NCBI RefSeq assembly: GCF_036409155.1
Contig: NZ_JAZGLW010000001.1
Coordinates: forward strand, 2,604,001-2,668,000
DNA length: 64,000 nt
Source of the DNA: Mycobacterium sp. 050128
GTDB lineage: Bacteria; Actinomycetota; Actinomycetes; Mycobacteriales; Mycobacteriaceae
Direction: 5' to 3'
The position numbers and the translations under genes were made by a program. Positions 24,515 through 32,282 of the stretch are shown here, one piece after another. Position 1 is the first letter of the stretch. Every line of letters begins with the position of its first letter. The notes below the pieces were generated by a model that had not been told where the DNA came from, searched no databases, and saw only the letters and a list, made by a program, of their open reading frames with translations.

Positions 24515-26530
24515 TTACGAATCTCCTTTTGCTTGGCCATTTTCTGGCAGGGTGTCGCCGGGCGCTTCAACTATTGCCAGGACGGCGCCGACTTCGACTT
24601 GCTGGCCGGTCGTGACGTTGAGCGAGCTGAGTACGCCGTCGGACGGCGCGGTAATGGTGTGCTCCATCTTCATCGCTTCCAGCCAGATCAGCGGCTGGCC
24701 GGTCGTGACGCTGTCACCCACCTGTGCACCGAGCCGGATGACGTTGCCGGGCATGGGTGCCACCAGCGATCCCTTGGCGACCGACGATCCCGGCTCGGGG
24801 AACCGGGGTACCGCGTTGAGATGAACCGGCCCGCGCGCCGAGTCGACGTAGACGTCGTGGCCGTAGCGCGCAACCACGAAGCGGCACGCCACGCCGCTGG
24901 CGTCGGCCAGCACCACCTCGTCGGGTGCCGACGAGACCAGGTGCACCGCCTCGTCTCCGGCAAGCACCAATCCGGGTCTGGTGAACCGGTATTCGATCCG
25001 GTGCTCGTTGTCCTCGTCGTCTGTGTACGTCTTGACCTGATAGCCCGAGGTGAGGTTGCGCCAGCCACTGGGCAGCGAGCCGAACACCGCGGCGCATGCG
25101 CGATTGTGCGCGGCGTCGGCCAGTGCCGCGGCGATTGCCGACAAACGCACCACGCCTTCGTCGCTCAGCGGTGCCGACAGCTGCGCCAAGCCGTGCCTGT
25201 CGAAAAATGCGGTGTCGGTCGCACCGTCGAGGAACGCCTGATGCCGCAAGACGTTCACCAACAGCTCGCGGTTGGTGCGCAGCCCGTGCAGTCGTGTCCG
25301 GGCCAACGTGTCGGCCAGCACCAGCGCTGCTTGCCGGCGGGTCGGCGCATACGAGATGACCTTCGCCAGCATCGGGTCGTAGTGGATCGACACCACCGAT
25401 CCGTCGACGATGCCGGAGTCCAGCCGGATTCCGGTGCGCTGCCCCAGCGAGGCGAATTGCGCCCGGGTACCGGGCACGTCGAAGGTGTGCACCAGGCCGG
25501 CTTGCGGCTGCCAGCCGCGCGCGGGATCTTCGGCATACAGCCGCGCTTCGATCGAATGACCGTGGGCGGCAGGGGGTTCGACATCGAGGCGGTCGCCGTC
25601 GGCCACCGCGAGCTGCAGTTCGACGAGGTCGAGCCCGGTGGTCTCTTCGGTGACCGGGTGCTCGACCTGCAGCCTGGTGTTCATCTCCAGGAAGAAGAAC
25701 TCACCGTCTTGAGAGTCTGGGTCGGCGAGGAACTCCACCGTCCCCGCCCCGGCGTAGCCGATGGCGCTGGCGGCCAGCCGGGCGGCGTCGAAAAGCTTGG
25801 CGCGCATGCCCGGAATGCGTTCCACCAACGGCGACGGGGCCTCTTCGATGATCTTCTGGTGACGTCGCTGAATCGAGCATTCCCGCTCTCCGAGCGCCCA
25901 CACCGTGCCGTGATTATCGGCGAGGATCTGAACCTCCACATGACGGCCGGTCGGCAGGTAGCGCTCGCAGAATACGGTCGGATCGCCGAAGGCGGACTGC
26001 GCTTCGCGCTGGGCCGCGGCGACTTCGCCTGCCAGAGCGGACAACTCGCGGACCACCCGCATGCCGCGGCCGCCGCCTCCCGCAGAAGCCTTGACCAGCA
26101 CCGGCAACTGCGCCTGCGTGACCGAATCGGGGTCGAGTTCGTCGAGCACGGGCACCCCGGCCGCCGACATCAGCTTCTTGGACTCGATCTTGGAGCCCAT
26201 CGCCCGCACCGCGTCCACCGGCGGCCCGACCCAGATCAGGCCCGCGTCCGCGACAGCGGCCGCGAAGTCGGCGTTCTCCGAAAGGAACCCGTAGCCGGGA
26301 TGTATGGCGTCCGCACCCGCGGCCCGGGCGGCGGCGATGATGGCCTCGGCATTCAAGTAGTCATTGGTCTTCGCCAGCCGCACCCGGGCGTCGGCCTCGG
26401 CGACGTGCGGCGCCTCGGCGTCCGGTTCGGTGTAGACCGCTACGGTGCCCAGGCCGAGTCGCCGGCAGGTGGCGAAGACCCGGCGGGCGATCTCGGCGCG
26501 GTTGGCAACGAGTACCCGAGTGATTCCCAT
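24515..26530 (-). CDS. accA2: Acyl-CoA carboxylase alpha subunit (biotin carboxylase + BCCP)
   Basis: Carboxylates biotin with ATP and bicarbonate and carries the carboxybiotin. The 671-residue protein runs MGITRVLVANRAEIARRVFA (biotin carboxylase N-domain), KASAGGGGRGMRVV (ATP-grasp loop), ECSIQRRHQKIIEEAPSP and VEFLADP, then a middle domain and the biotinyl domain with AMKM at 619-622, Lys621 being biotinylated. I chose ATG 26530, whose product starts like the family; the open frame further upstream overlaps accD2. Together with AccD2 it forms one carboxylase, likely for a branched or terpenoid enoyl-CoA. Confidence 0.95.
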   Translation of the reverse strand: MGITRVLVANRAEIARRVFATCRRLGLGTVAVYTEPDAEAPHVAEADARVRLAKTNDYLNAEAIIAAARAAGADAIHPGYGFLSENADFAAAVADAGLIWVGPPVDAVRAMGSKIESKKLMSAAGVPVLDELDPDSVTQAQLPVLVKASAGGGGRGMRVVRELSALAGEVAAAQREAQSAFGDPTVFCERYLPTGRHVEVQILADNHGTVWALGERECSIQRRHQKIIEEAPSPLVERIPGMRAKLFDAARLAASAIGYAGAGTVEFLADPDSQDGEFFFLEMNTRLQVEHPVTEETTGLDLVELQLAVADGDRLDVEPPAAHGHSIEARLYAEDPARGWQPQAGLVHTFDVPGTRAQFASLGQRTGIRLDSGIVDGSVVSIHYDPMLAKVISYAPTRRQAALVLADTLARTRLHGLRTNRELLVNVLRHQAFLDGATDTAFFDRHGLAQLSAPLSDEGVVRLSAIAAALADAAHNRACAAVFGSLPSGWRNLTSGYQVKTYTDDEDNEHRIEYRFTRPGLVLAGDEAVHLVSSAPDEVVLADASGVACRFVVARYGHDVYVDSARGPVHLNAVPRFPEPGSSVAKGSLVAPMPGNVIRLGAQVGDSVTTGQPLIWLEAMKMEHTITAPSDGVLSSLNVTTGQQVEVGAVLAIVEAPGDTLPENGQAKGDS

Positions 26531-26535
26531 GCGGC

Positions 26536-28131
26536 TCACATCCGGAAGACGCCGAAGTTCGACGTCCCCTTGATCGGGCCATTCGCGATGGCGGACAGAC
26601 ACATTCCCAGGACCGTGCGGGTATCGCGGGGATCGATGACCCCGTCGTCGTAGAGCATCCCGGACAAGACCATCGGCAGCGACTCGGCCTCGATCTGGCC
26701 CTCGACGGCGGCCCGCATCGCGGCGTCAGCGTCCTCGTCGACCTGCTGGCCGCGGGCTTCGGCGGCCGCGCGGGCCACGATCGACAGCACGCCGGCCAGC
26801 TGGACACCGCCCATCACCGCGGATTTGGCGCTGGGCCAGGCGAACAGGAAGCGGGGGTCATACGCCCGCCCGCACATGCCGTAGTGGCCCGCGCCGTAGG
26901 ACGCGCCGATCAGCAGCGAGATGTGCGGGACGGTCGAGTTGGACACGGCGTTGATCATCATCGACCCGTGTTTGATCATGCCGCCCTCTTCGTAGTCCTT
27001 GCCGACCATGTATCCGGTGGTGTTGTGCAAGAACAACAGTGGTGTGTCATAGCGGTTGGCCAGCTGAATGAATTGGGTGGCCTTCTGCGATTCCTCGCTG
27101 AACAGCACACCGCGATGGTTGGCCAGAATCCCGATCGGGTAGCCGCACAGCGTCGCCCAGCCGGTCACCAGCGACGAGCCGTACATCGGCTTGAACTCGT
27201 CGAATTCGGAGCCGTCGACGATGCGCGCAATCACGTCGCGCGGGTCGAACGGGATGCGCAGATCCGCCGACACGATGCCGATCAGCTCCTCGGCGTCGAA
27301 CAGCGGCTCGGTCACGGGCCGCGGCACCGGCCCGAGCTTGCGCCAGTTCAGCCGGGCCACCACACGGCGACCGATGCGGATCGCGTCGAGTTCGTCGACG
27401 GCGAAGTAGTCGGCCAGACCCGAAGTGCGGGCGTGCATTTCGGCGCCGCCGAGGGACTCGTCGTCGGACTCTTCGCCGGTGGCCATCTTCACCAGCGGAG
27501 GACCGGCCAGGAACACCTTCGAGCGTTCCTTGATCATCACGACGTGATCGGACATGCCGGGGATGTAGGCACCGCCGGCGGTGGAGTTCCCGAAGACGAG
27601 CGCGATGGTCGGAATGCCGGCCGCCGAGAGCCGGGTCAGATCGCGGAACATCTGCCCGCCGGGGACGAAGATCTCTTTTTGGGTGGGCAGGTCCGCGCCG
27701 CCGGACTCGACCAGCGAGATCACCGGCAGCCGGTTCTCCCGCGCAATCTGGTTGGCCCGCAGGATCTTCTTCAGCGTCCAGGGGTTGCTGGTGCCGCCCT
27801 TGACGGTCGGGTCGTTGGCGACGATCAGGCACTCCACGCCCTCGACGGCGCCGATGCCCACCACCGCGCTCGCCCCGAGGGTGAAGGAACTGCCGTAGGC
27901 GGCCAGCGGGCTCAGCTCCAGGAACGGCGAATCCGGGTCCAGCAGTAGTTCGATGCGTTCGCGGGCGGTGAACTTGCCGCGGGCGTGGTGGCGCTCGGTG
28001 TACTTTTCTCCGCCACCGGCCAACGCCTTGCCGTGCTCGACGTCGATCTCGGCGAGCTTGGCGATCATGGTTTCGGCCGCGTCGGCGTAGGTGGACGCCT
28101 TGGGGTCGAGGGTGGACTGCAGCACGGTCAT
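26536..28131 (-). CDS. accD2: Acyl-CoA carboxylase beta subunit (carboxyltransferase)
   Basis: Moves CO2 from carboxybiotin to the acyl-CoA. The 531-residue protein has both crotonase-like halves: GGEKYTERHHARGKFTARER and VESGGADLPTQKEIFVPGGQ in the first, TGYMVGKDYEEGGMIKHGSM and SLLIGASYGAGHYGMCGRAY in the second. These sequences resemble methylcrotonyl-/geranyl-CoA carboxylases more than propionyl-CoA carboxylases (YxxGGADLPxQ and ASYGAGxYxMxGRAY), which is family knowledge rather than a computed score. ATG 28131 gives the usual N-terminus. AccA2 starts 5 bp after its stop. Confidence 0.94.
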   Translation of the reverse strand: MTVLQSTLDPKASTYADAAETMIAKLAEIDVEHGKALAGGGEKYTERHHARGKFTARERIELLLDPDSPFLELSPLAAYGSSFTLGASAVVGIGAVEGVECLIVANDPTVKGGTSNPWTLKKILRANQIARENRLPVISLVESGGADLPTQKEIFVPGGQMFRDLTRLSAAGIPTIALVFGNSTAGGAYIPGMSDHVVMIKERSKVFLAGPPLVKMATGEESDDESLGGAEMHARTSGLADYFAVDELDAIRIGRRVVARLNWRKLGPVPRPVTEPLFDAEELIGIVSADLRIPFDPRDVIARIVDGSEFDEFKPMYGSSLVTGWATLCGYPIGILANHRGVLFSEESQKATQFIQLANRYDTPLLFLHNTTGYMVGKDYEEGGMIKHGSMMINAVSNSTVPHISLLIGASYGAGHYGMCGRAYDPRFLFAWPSAKSAVMGGVQLAGVLSIVARAAAEARGQQVDEDADAAMRAAVEGQIEAESLPMVLSGMLYDDGVIDPRDTRTVLGMCLSAIANGPIKGTSNFGVFRM

Positions 28132-28180
28132 GACCACCGCCGACGATGCAGAGCGGAGCGATGAGAAGAAGGCGGTGCAA

Positions 28181-29329
28181 TCATGATTGGAATCCAAGCA
28201 GTTTGGCGGACAGTGCGGTCAGGATTTCGGTGGTACCGCCGCCAATGCCCAGGATTCGCATGTCCCGATATTGGCGTTCGACTTCGGATTCGGCCATGTA
28301 GCCCATCCCGCCGAACAGCTGAACGGCTTGGTTGGCCACCCATTCGCCGGCCTCGACGGCCGTGTTCTTGGCGAAGCACACCTGCGGGATCAGGTTCGTC
28401 TCGCCGGCGAGCTGGCGTTCCACCACATTGCGCGAATAGACGCGGGCGACGTCGATGCGCCGGGCCATCTCGGCCAGGGTGTTCTGCACCGACTGGCGCG
28501 AAATCAGTGGGCGACCGAAGGTCTCGCGGTCACGGCACCACTGCACGGTGATGTCCAGGCACCGCTGCGCACTCGAATACGCTTGTGCGGCAAGGCCGAT
28601 CCGCTCGGAGACGAACGCCTGCGCGATCTGGGCGAAGCCGCTGTTCTCGGCGCCGACCAGGTTGGCGACGGGCACCCGGGCGTCGACGTAGGACAGCTCG
28701 GCGGTGTCAGACGACCGCCAGCCCATCTTGTCCAGCTTGCGGCTCACCTCGAAGCCCGGTGTGCCCTTCTCGACAACCAGCAGCGAAACCCCCGCTGCGC
28801 CAGGTCCTCCGGTGCGCACCGCCGTGACGACATAGTCGGCGCGCACCCCGGAGGTGATGTAGGTCTTGGCGCCGTTGACCACGTAGTGGTCGCCGTCACG
28901 GACCGCGCTGGTGCGCAAATGCCCGACGTCCGAACCGCCGCCGGGTTCGGTGATGGCCAGCGATCCGATCTTCTCGCCGGCCAACGTCGGCCGGACGAAC
29001 TCCTCGATCAGCCGCTGATCACCCGAGGCGATCATGTGCGGCACCGCGATGCCACAGGTGAACAGCGAGGCGAAGACGCCGCCCGGGCCGCCGGCCTGGT
29101 GGAACTCCTCGCAGATCAGCACCGCGTCGGCGCCGTCGCCGCCACCGCCGCCGACCGCTTCGGGCAGTCCCGCGCCCAGCAGTCCGGCCGCCCCGGCGCG
29201 CCGGTGCAAGTCGCGCGGCAGATCGCCGGTGCGTTCCCACTCGTCGACGTGCGGCAGGATCTCGCGTTCGGTGAACGCGCGCACCGTCTTTCGCAGCTGT
29301 TCGCGCTCCGGGGTGGTCCAAATGCTCAT
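28181..29329 (-). CDS. fadE13: Acyl-CoA dehydrogenase (FadE13 type)
   Basis: Second dehydrogenase of the operon, 382 residues: MSIWTTPEREQLRKTVRAFT at the start, SLAITEPGGGSDVGHLRTSA (flavin/substrate loop), FGRPLISRQSVQNTLAEMAR, and a C-terminal LFGGMGYMAESEVERQYRDM with RILGIGGGTTEILTALSAKL. A glycine-rich insert (EAVGGGGGDGADAV) follows the N-terminal domain. Its ATG overlaps the TGA of the AtuA-like gene (ATGA). It likely oxidises the substrate just before carboxylation, as citronellyl-CoA or isovaleryl-CoA dehydrogenases do; the actual substrate is unknown. Confidence 0.93.
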   Translation of the reverse strand: MSIWTTPEREQLRKTVRAFTEREILPHVDEWERTGDLPRDLHRRAGAAGLLGAGLPEAVGGGGGDGADAVLICEEFHQAGGPGGVFASLFTCGIAVPHMIASGDQRLIEEFVRPTLAGEKIGSLAITEPGGGSDVGHLRTSAVRDGDHYVVNGAKTYITSGVRADYVVTAVRTGGPGAAGVSLLVVEKGTPGFEVSRKLDKMGWRSSDTAELSYVDARVPVANLVGAENSGFAQIAQAFVSERIGLAAQAYSSAQRCLDITVQWCRDRETFGRPLISRQSVQNTLAEMARRIDVARVYSRNVVERQLAGETNLIPQVCFAKNTAVEAGEWVANQAVQLFGGMGYMAESEVERQYRDMRILGIGGGTTEILTALSAKLLGFQS

Positions 29330-31056
29330 AGCAGGCTTTCCGGGATGTCGACGTGACGGCTGCGCAGCCATTCGCCCAGCCCCTTGGCCTGGGGATCGAA
29401 CCGCGCTTGGTAGGCGACGCCCTGACCGAGGATGCCCTCGATCACGAAGTTCACCGCGCGCAGGTTGGGCAGTACATGACGGGTGACGTCGCAGTCCGCC
29501 GCCTCGGGCAGCAGCTCCTTGAGCAGGTCGACCGTCAATGTGTTTGCCAGCCAACGCCATTGGTCGCCGGTGCGCACCCAGACTCCGACGTTGGCCGAGC
29601 CGCCCTTGTCGCCGCTGCGGGCACCGGCGATGCGACCCAACGGCGCGCGTCGGGTCGGACCGTCGGGCAGAGGTTGCGGCAACGCCGGCGCAGCGGCGGC
29701 CGCCAACTCCAAAGTATCGGTGGCACAGGGGATATCGACGCGCGTACCGTCGGTGTGCACCGCGATGTGCGGTACGAGGGTGGCGTCGACATAACCCGCG
29801 TTGAAGACGCCGTAGACCTGGCCCTCGCCCGGCGGGGCGGTGACGTGGAAGCCCGGGTAGCTGGCGAGCGCTAATTCGACCGCCGCCGAGGAGAATTGGC
29901 GTCCGACATTGGCGGGGTCGGGGTCGCGGACCACGCAGTGCAGCAGCGCACTGGCGGCTTCCTCGGTGTCGGCATCGGGGTGATCGGTGCGCGCCAGCGT
30001 CCACTCCAGCTCGGCGGGCTTGACGGTGAGCCCGGCCTCGAGTTGGCGGCGCACCAGCTCGGCCTTGGCCTCGATGTCCAGCCCGGTCAACACGAAGGTC
30101 ATCGCGTTGCGGAATCCGCCGATGCTGTTCAGCGACACCTTGTACGTGGGCGGCGGCGGCTCACCGACCACACCGGTGATGCTGACCCGGTCCGGACCAT
30201 CGTCAGCGAGCTCGACGGAGTCCATCCGCGCCGTGACGTCCGGGTTGGCGTAGCGGGCGCCGGTGATCTCGTAGAGCAGCTGCGCGGTGACGGTGTCGAC
30301 GCTGACCACCCCGCCGGTGCCGGGGTGCTTGGTGATCACCGAGGATCCGTCGGCGTACACCTCGGCCAGCGGGAAGCCGGCGTAGACGAGGCCGGAGGAC
30401 TCCAGAATTTCGGTGAAGAACGCGTAGTTGCCGCCGGTGGCCTGCACGCCGCATTCGATGACGTGTCCGGCGACCACCGCGCCGGCGAGTTCGTTGTAGT
30501 CGGTGCGGCCCCAGCCGAAGTGCGCGGCCGCCGCGCCGACGATCACCGAGGCGTCGGTGACCCGGCCGGTGACGACGATGTCGGCGCCGTCGGTCAGGCA
30601 GTCGACGATGCCCCATGCGCCCAGGTAAGCGTTCGCGGTCAGCGGCGTGCCCAGCCCGAGTTCGGCCGCGCGGGGCGCCAGGTCGTCGCCCTCGACGTGG
30701 GCGACCCGGGCGGGGATGCCCAGCCGCTGCGCCAGGGCGCGTATCGCGTCGGCCAGTCCGGCGGGGTTGAGGCCACCGGCGTTGGCGACGATGCGCACCC
30801 CGCGGTCACGGGCTTCGCCCAGGCAGTCCTCGAGCTGAGTCAGGAAGGTCTTGGCGTAGCCGCGCTCGGAGTGTTTCATCCGGTCGCGGCCCAGGATCAG
30901 CATGGTGAGCTCGGCCAGGTAATCGCCGGTCAGGTAGTCGACAGGATCGCCTGAGCCGCCGGTCAGCATCTCGCGCATGGCCGCCAGCCGGTCGCCGTAG
31001 AACCCCGAGCAGTTCGCGATCCGGACAGCACCGGACCCGCCAGAACCAGAGGCCAT
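29326..31056 (-). CDS. AtuA-like protein (DUF1446, Rv0976c type), first gene of the acyl-CoA operon
   Basis: This 576-residue protein matches the acyclic-terpene-utilisation AtuA family by the segments VRIANCSGFYGDRLAAMREM, YLTGDYLAELTMLILGRDRM, KTFLTQLEDCLGEARDRGVR, IVVTGRVTDASVIVGAAAAH and IAGARSGDKGGSANVGVWVR. In Pseudomonas, atuA opens the cluster for citronellol/geraniol breakdown, although its reaction is not known. GGAGGA lies 7 bp before ATG 31056; the frame is open further upstream but without a ribosome site. All genes down to echA7 follow with gaps of 0-50 bp, so this start probably carries the operon promoter. Confidence 0.9.
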   Translation of the reverse strand: MASGSGGSGAVRIANCSGFYGDRLAAMREMLTGGSGDPVDYLTGDYLAELTMLILGRDRMKHSERGYAKTFLTQLEDCLGEARDRGVRIVANAGGLNPAGLADAIRALAQRLGIPARVAHVEGDDLAPRAAELGLGTPLTANAYLGAWGIVDCLTDGADIVVTGRVTDASVIVGAAAAHFGWGRTDYNELAGAVVAGHVIECGVQATGGNYAFFTEILESSGLVYAGFPLAEVYADGSSVITKHPGTGGVVSVDTVTAQLLYEITGARYANPDVTARMDSVELADDGPDRVSITGVVGEPPPPTYKVSLNSIGGFRNAMTFVLTGLDIEAKAELVRRQLEAGLTVKPAELEWTLARTDHPDADTEEAASALLHCVVRDPDPANVGRQFSSAAVELALASYPGFHVTAPPGEGQVYGVFNAGYVDATLVPHIAVHTDGTRVDIPCATDTLELAAAAAPALPQPLPDGPTRRAPLGRIAGARSGDKGGSANVGVWVRTGDQWRWLANTLTVDLLKELLPEAADCDVTRHVLPNLRAVNFVIEGILGQGVAYQARFDPQAKGLGEWLRSRHVDIPESLL

Positions 31057-31097
31057 TGGCGTCCTCCATTCGGGAATTACCGGTGCTCCAACCAACC

Positions 31098-31113
31098 AAC
31101 CACCCGGTAGGTT
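31098..31113. promoter_or_regulatory. Imperfect palindrome upstream of the acyl-CoA operon
   Basis: AACCACCCGGTAGGTT has AACC/GGTT arms and a CCGG core (6 of 8 pairs). It lies 41 bp upstream of the AtuA-like start, preceded by direct copies of AACC. The position suits an operator for a local repressor, but no regulator gene adjoins the operon and I recognise no known motif. Confidence 0.35.
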
Positions 31114-31304
31114 AGCGGGTACCGCCGGTGTCACGTCAAGGATGCCTGCCTCGGCGCCGGTGTCATAGTCCCGCAGGCCGCGCCGCCCGTTTTGGCCACC
31201 AGCAGGTCACCGACTATTCTTTAGGGCAATCGTCGCCGTCGGCCCCAGCGGTCATGCCGCGCGACGCACCGACCCGAAACCCAAATCGAGGAGAAGGCCC
31301 GACC

Positions 31305-31478
31305 ATGGCCGTACCCAAGCGCAGAATGTCGCGCTCGAACACCCGTAGCCGCCGCTCGCAGTGGAAGGCCGAAAAGACCGAGCTCGTCGGTGTGACCGTG
31401 GCCGGGCAGAAGCACAAGGTGCCGCGTCGACTGCTCAAGGCGGCTCGCCTGGGCCTGATCGATCTCGACCGACGCTAG
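31305..31478 (+). CDS. rpmF: 50S ribosomal protein L32, zinc-independent form
   Basis: The 57-residue basic protein [20 protein letters not shown] ends [15 protein letters not shown]. It contains no cysteine, so it lacks the zinc ribbon of standard L32 and is of the zinc-independent type. GAGGAGAAGG at 31288-31297 is a strong ribosome site. In M. tuberculosis this gene lies just before mprA, as here, although the PE_PGRS genes that precede it there are missing. A GC-rich hairpin follows the stop. Confidence 0.96.
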   Translation: MAVPKRRMSRSNTRSRRSQWKAEKTELVGVTVAGQKHKVPRRLLKAARLGLIDLDRR

Positions 31479-31499
31479 CTGGATTGCCCAACTCCTCAA

Positions 31500-31516
31500 C
31501 GGGCCCTGCTGGCCCG
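31500..31516 (+). terminator. Hairpin after rpmF
   Basis: CGGGCC-CTGCT-GGCCCG forms a perfect 6-bp GC stem 22 bp after the rpmF stop. No T-run follows, so it would be a weak or factor-assisted terminator between rpmF and the MprA-controlled promoter. Confidence 0.4.
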
Positions 31517-31558
31517 CATCGTCGTCGGGCACACATCTCGGCAAATACCCGGCGCGCC

Positions 31559-31577
31559 TCTCAGGCCGCTCTCAGGC
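31559..31577 (+). promoter_or_regulatory. MprA-box-type direct repeat in front of mprA
   Basis: TCTCAGGC-CGC-TCTCAGGC is a perfect 8-3-8 direct repeat ending 15 bp before the mprA start. The published MprA box is a 19-bp element of two loosely conserved 8-bp direct repeats separated by 3 bp, so this site supports autoregulation of the operon. Confidence 0.75.
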
Positions 31578-31592
31578 CCTAGGACGAAACTA

Positions 31593-32282
31593 GTGGCCGT
31601 GCGCATTCTTGTCGTCGATGACGATCGCGCGGTCCGCGAATCACTACGCAGATCGCTTTCCTTCAACGGTTACTCCGTCGAGTTGGCTCATGACGGGGTG
31701 GAGGCGCTGGAGCTCATCTCCAGCGACCGCCCCGACGCCGTCGTGCTCGACGTGATGATGCCGCGGCTGGACGGTCTCGAGGTGTGCCGGCACCTCCGCA
31801 GCACCGGCGACGACTTGCCGATCCTGGTGCTGACGGCCCGCGATTCGGTGTCCGAACGGGTCGCCGGCCTGGACGCCGGCGCCGACGACTACCTGCCCAA
31901 GCCGTTCGCCCTCGAAGAGCTGCTGGCCCGGATGCGGGCGCTGCTGCGCCGCACCAAGCCCGAGGACGCCGAGTCGGTCGCGATGACGTTCGCCGACCTG
32001 GCCCTGGACCCGGTGACCCGTGAAGTCACCCGAGGGCACCGCCGGATCAGCCTGACCCGCACCGAATTCGCGCTGCTGGAGATGCTGATCGCCAATCCGC
32101 GCCGGGTGCTCACCCGAAGCCGCATCCTCGAAGAGGTGTGGGGATTCGACTTCCCCACCTCGGGCAATGCGCTGGAGGTCTACGTCGGCTACCTGCGCCG
32201 CAAAACCGAAGCCGACGGTGAACCCCGCCTGATCCACACGGTGCGCGGCGTCGGCTACGTCCTTCGGGAGACGCCGCCCTGA
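31593..32282 (+). CDS. mprA: Response regulator MprA
   Basis: OmpR-family regulator of the envelope-stress system that controls sigE, sigB and pepD in mycobacteria. The 229 residues contain the acidic pocket VDDD at 8-11, the phospho-acceptor Asp in [12 protein letters not shown] (53 in this numbering), the conserved Thr/Lys in ILVLTAR and [14 protein letters not shown], and a C-terminal winged helix ([33 protein letters not shown]). The start is GTG at 31593. The TGA overlaps the mprB ATG, so kinase and regulator are coupled. Confidence 0.97.
   Translation: MAVRILVVDDDRAVRESLRRSLSFNGYSVELAHDGVEALELISSDRPDAVVLDVMMPRLDGLEVCRHLRSTGDDLPILVLTARDSVSERVAGLDAGADDYLPKPFALEELLARMRALLRRTKPEDAESVAMTFADLALDPVTREVTRGHRRISLTRTEFALLEMLIANPRRVLTRSRILEEVWGFDFPTSGNALEVYVGYLRRKTEADGEPRLIHTVRGVGYVLRETPP

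Noticed and set aside
24395..26653. A 752-codon open frame on the plus strand across accA2
   Set aside because: Antisense of accA2; its sequence is compositionally odd and matches no family, as expected from third-position GC bias.
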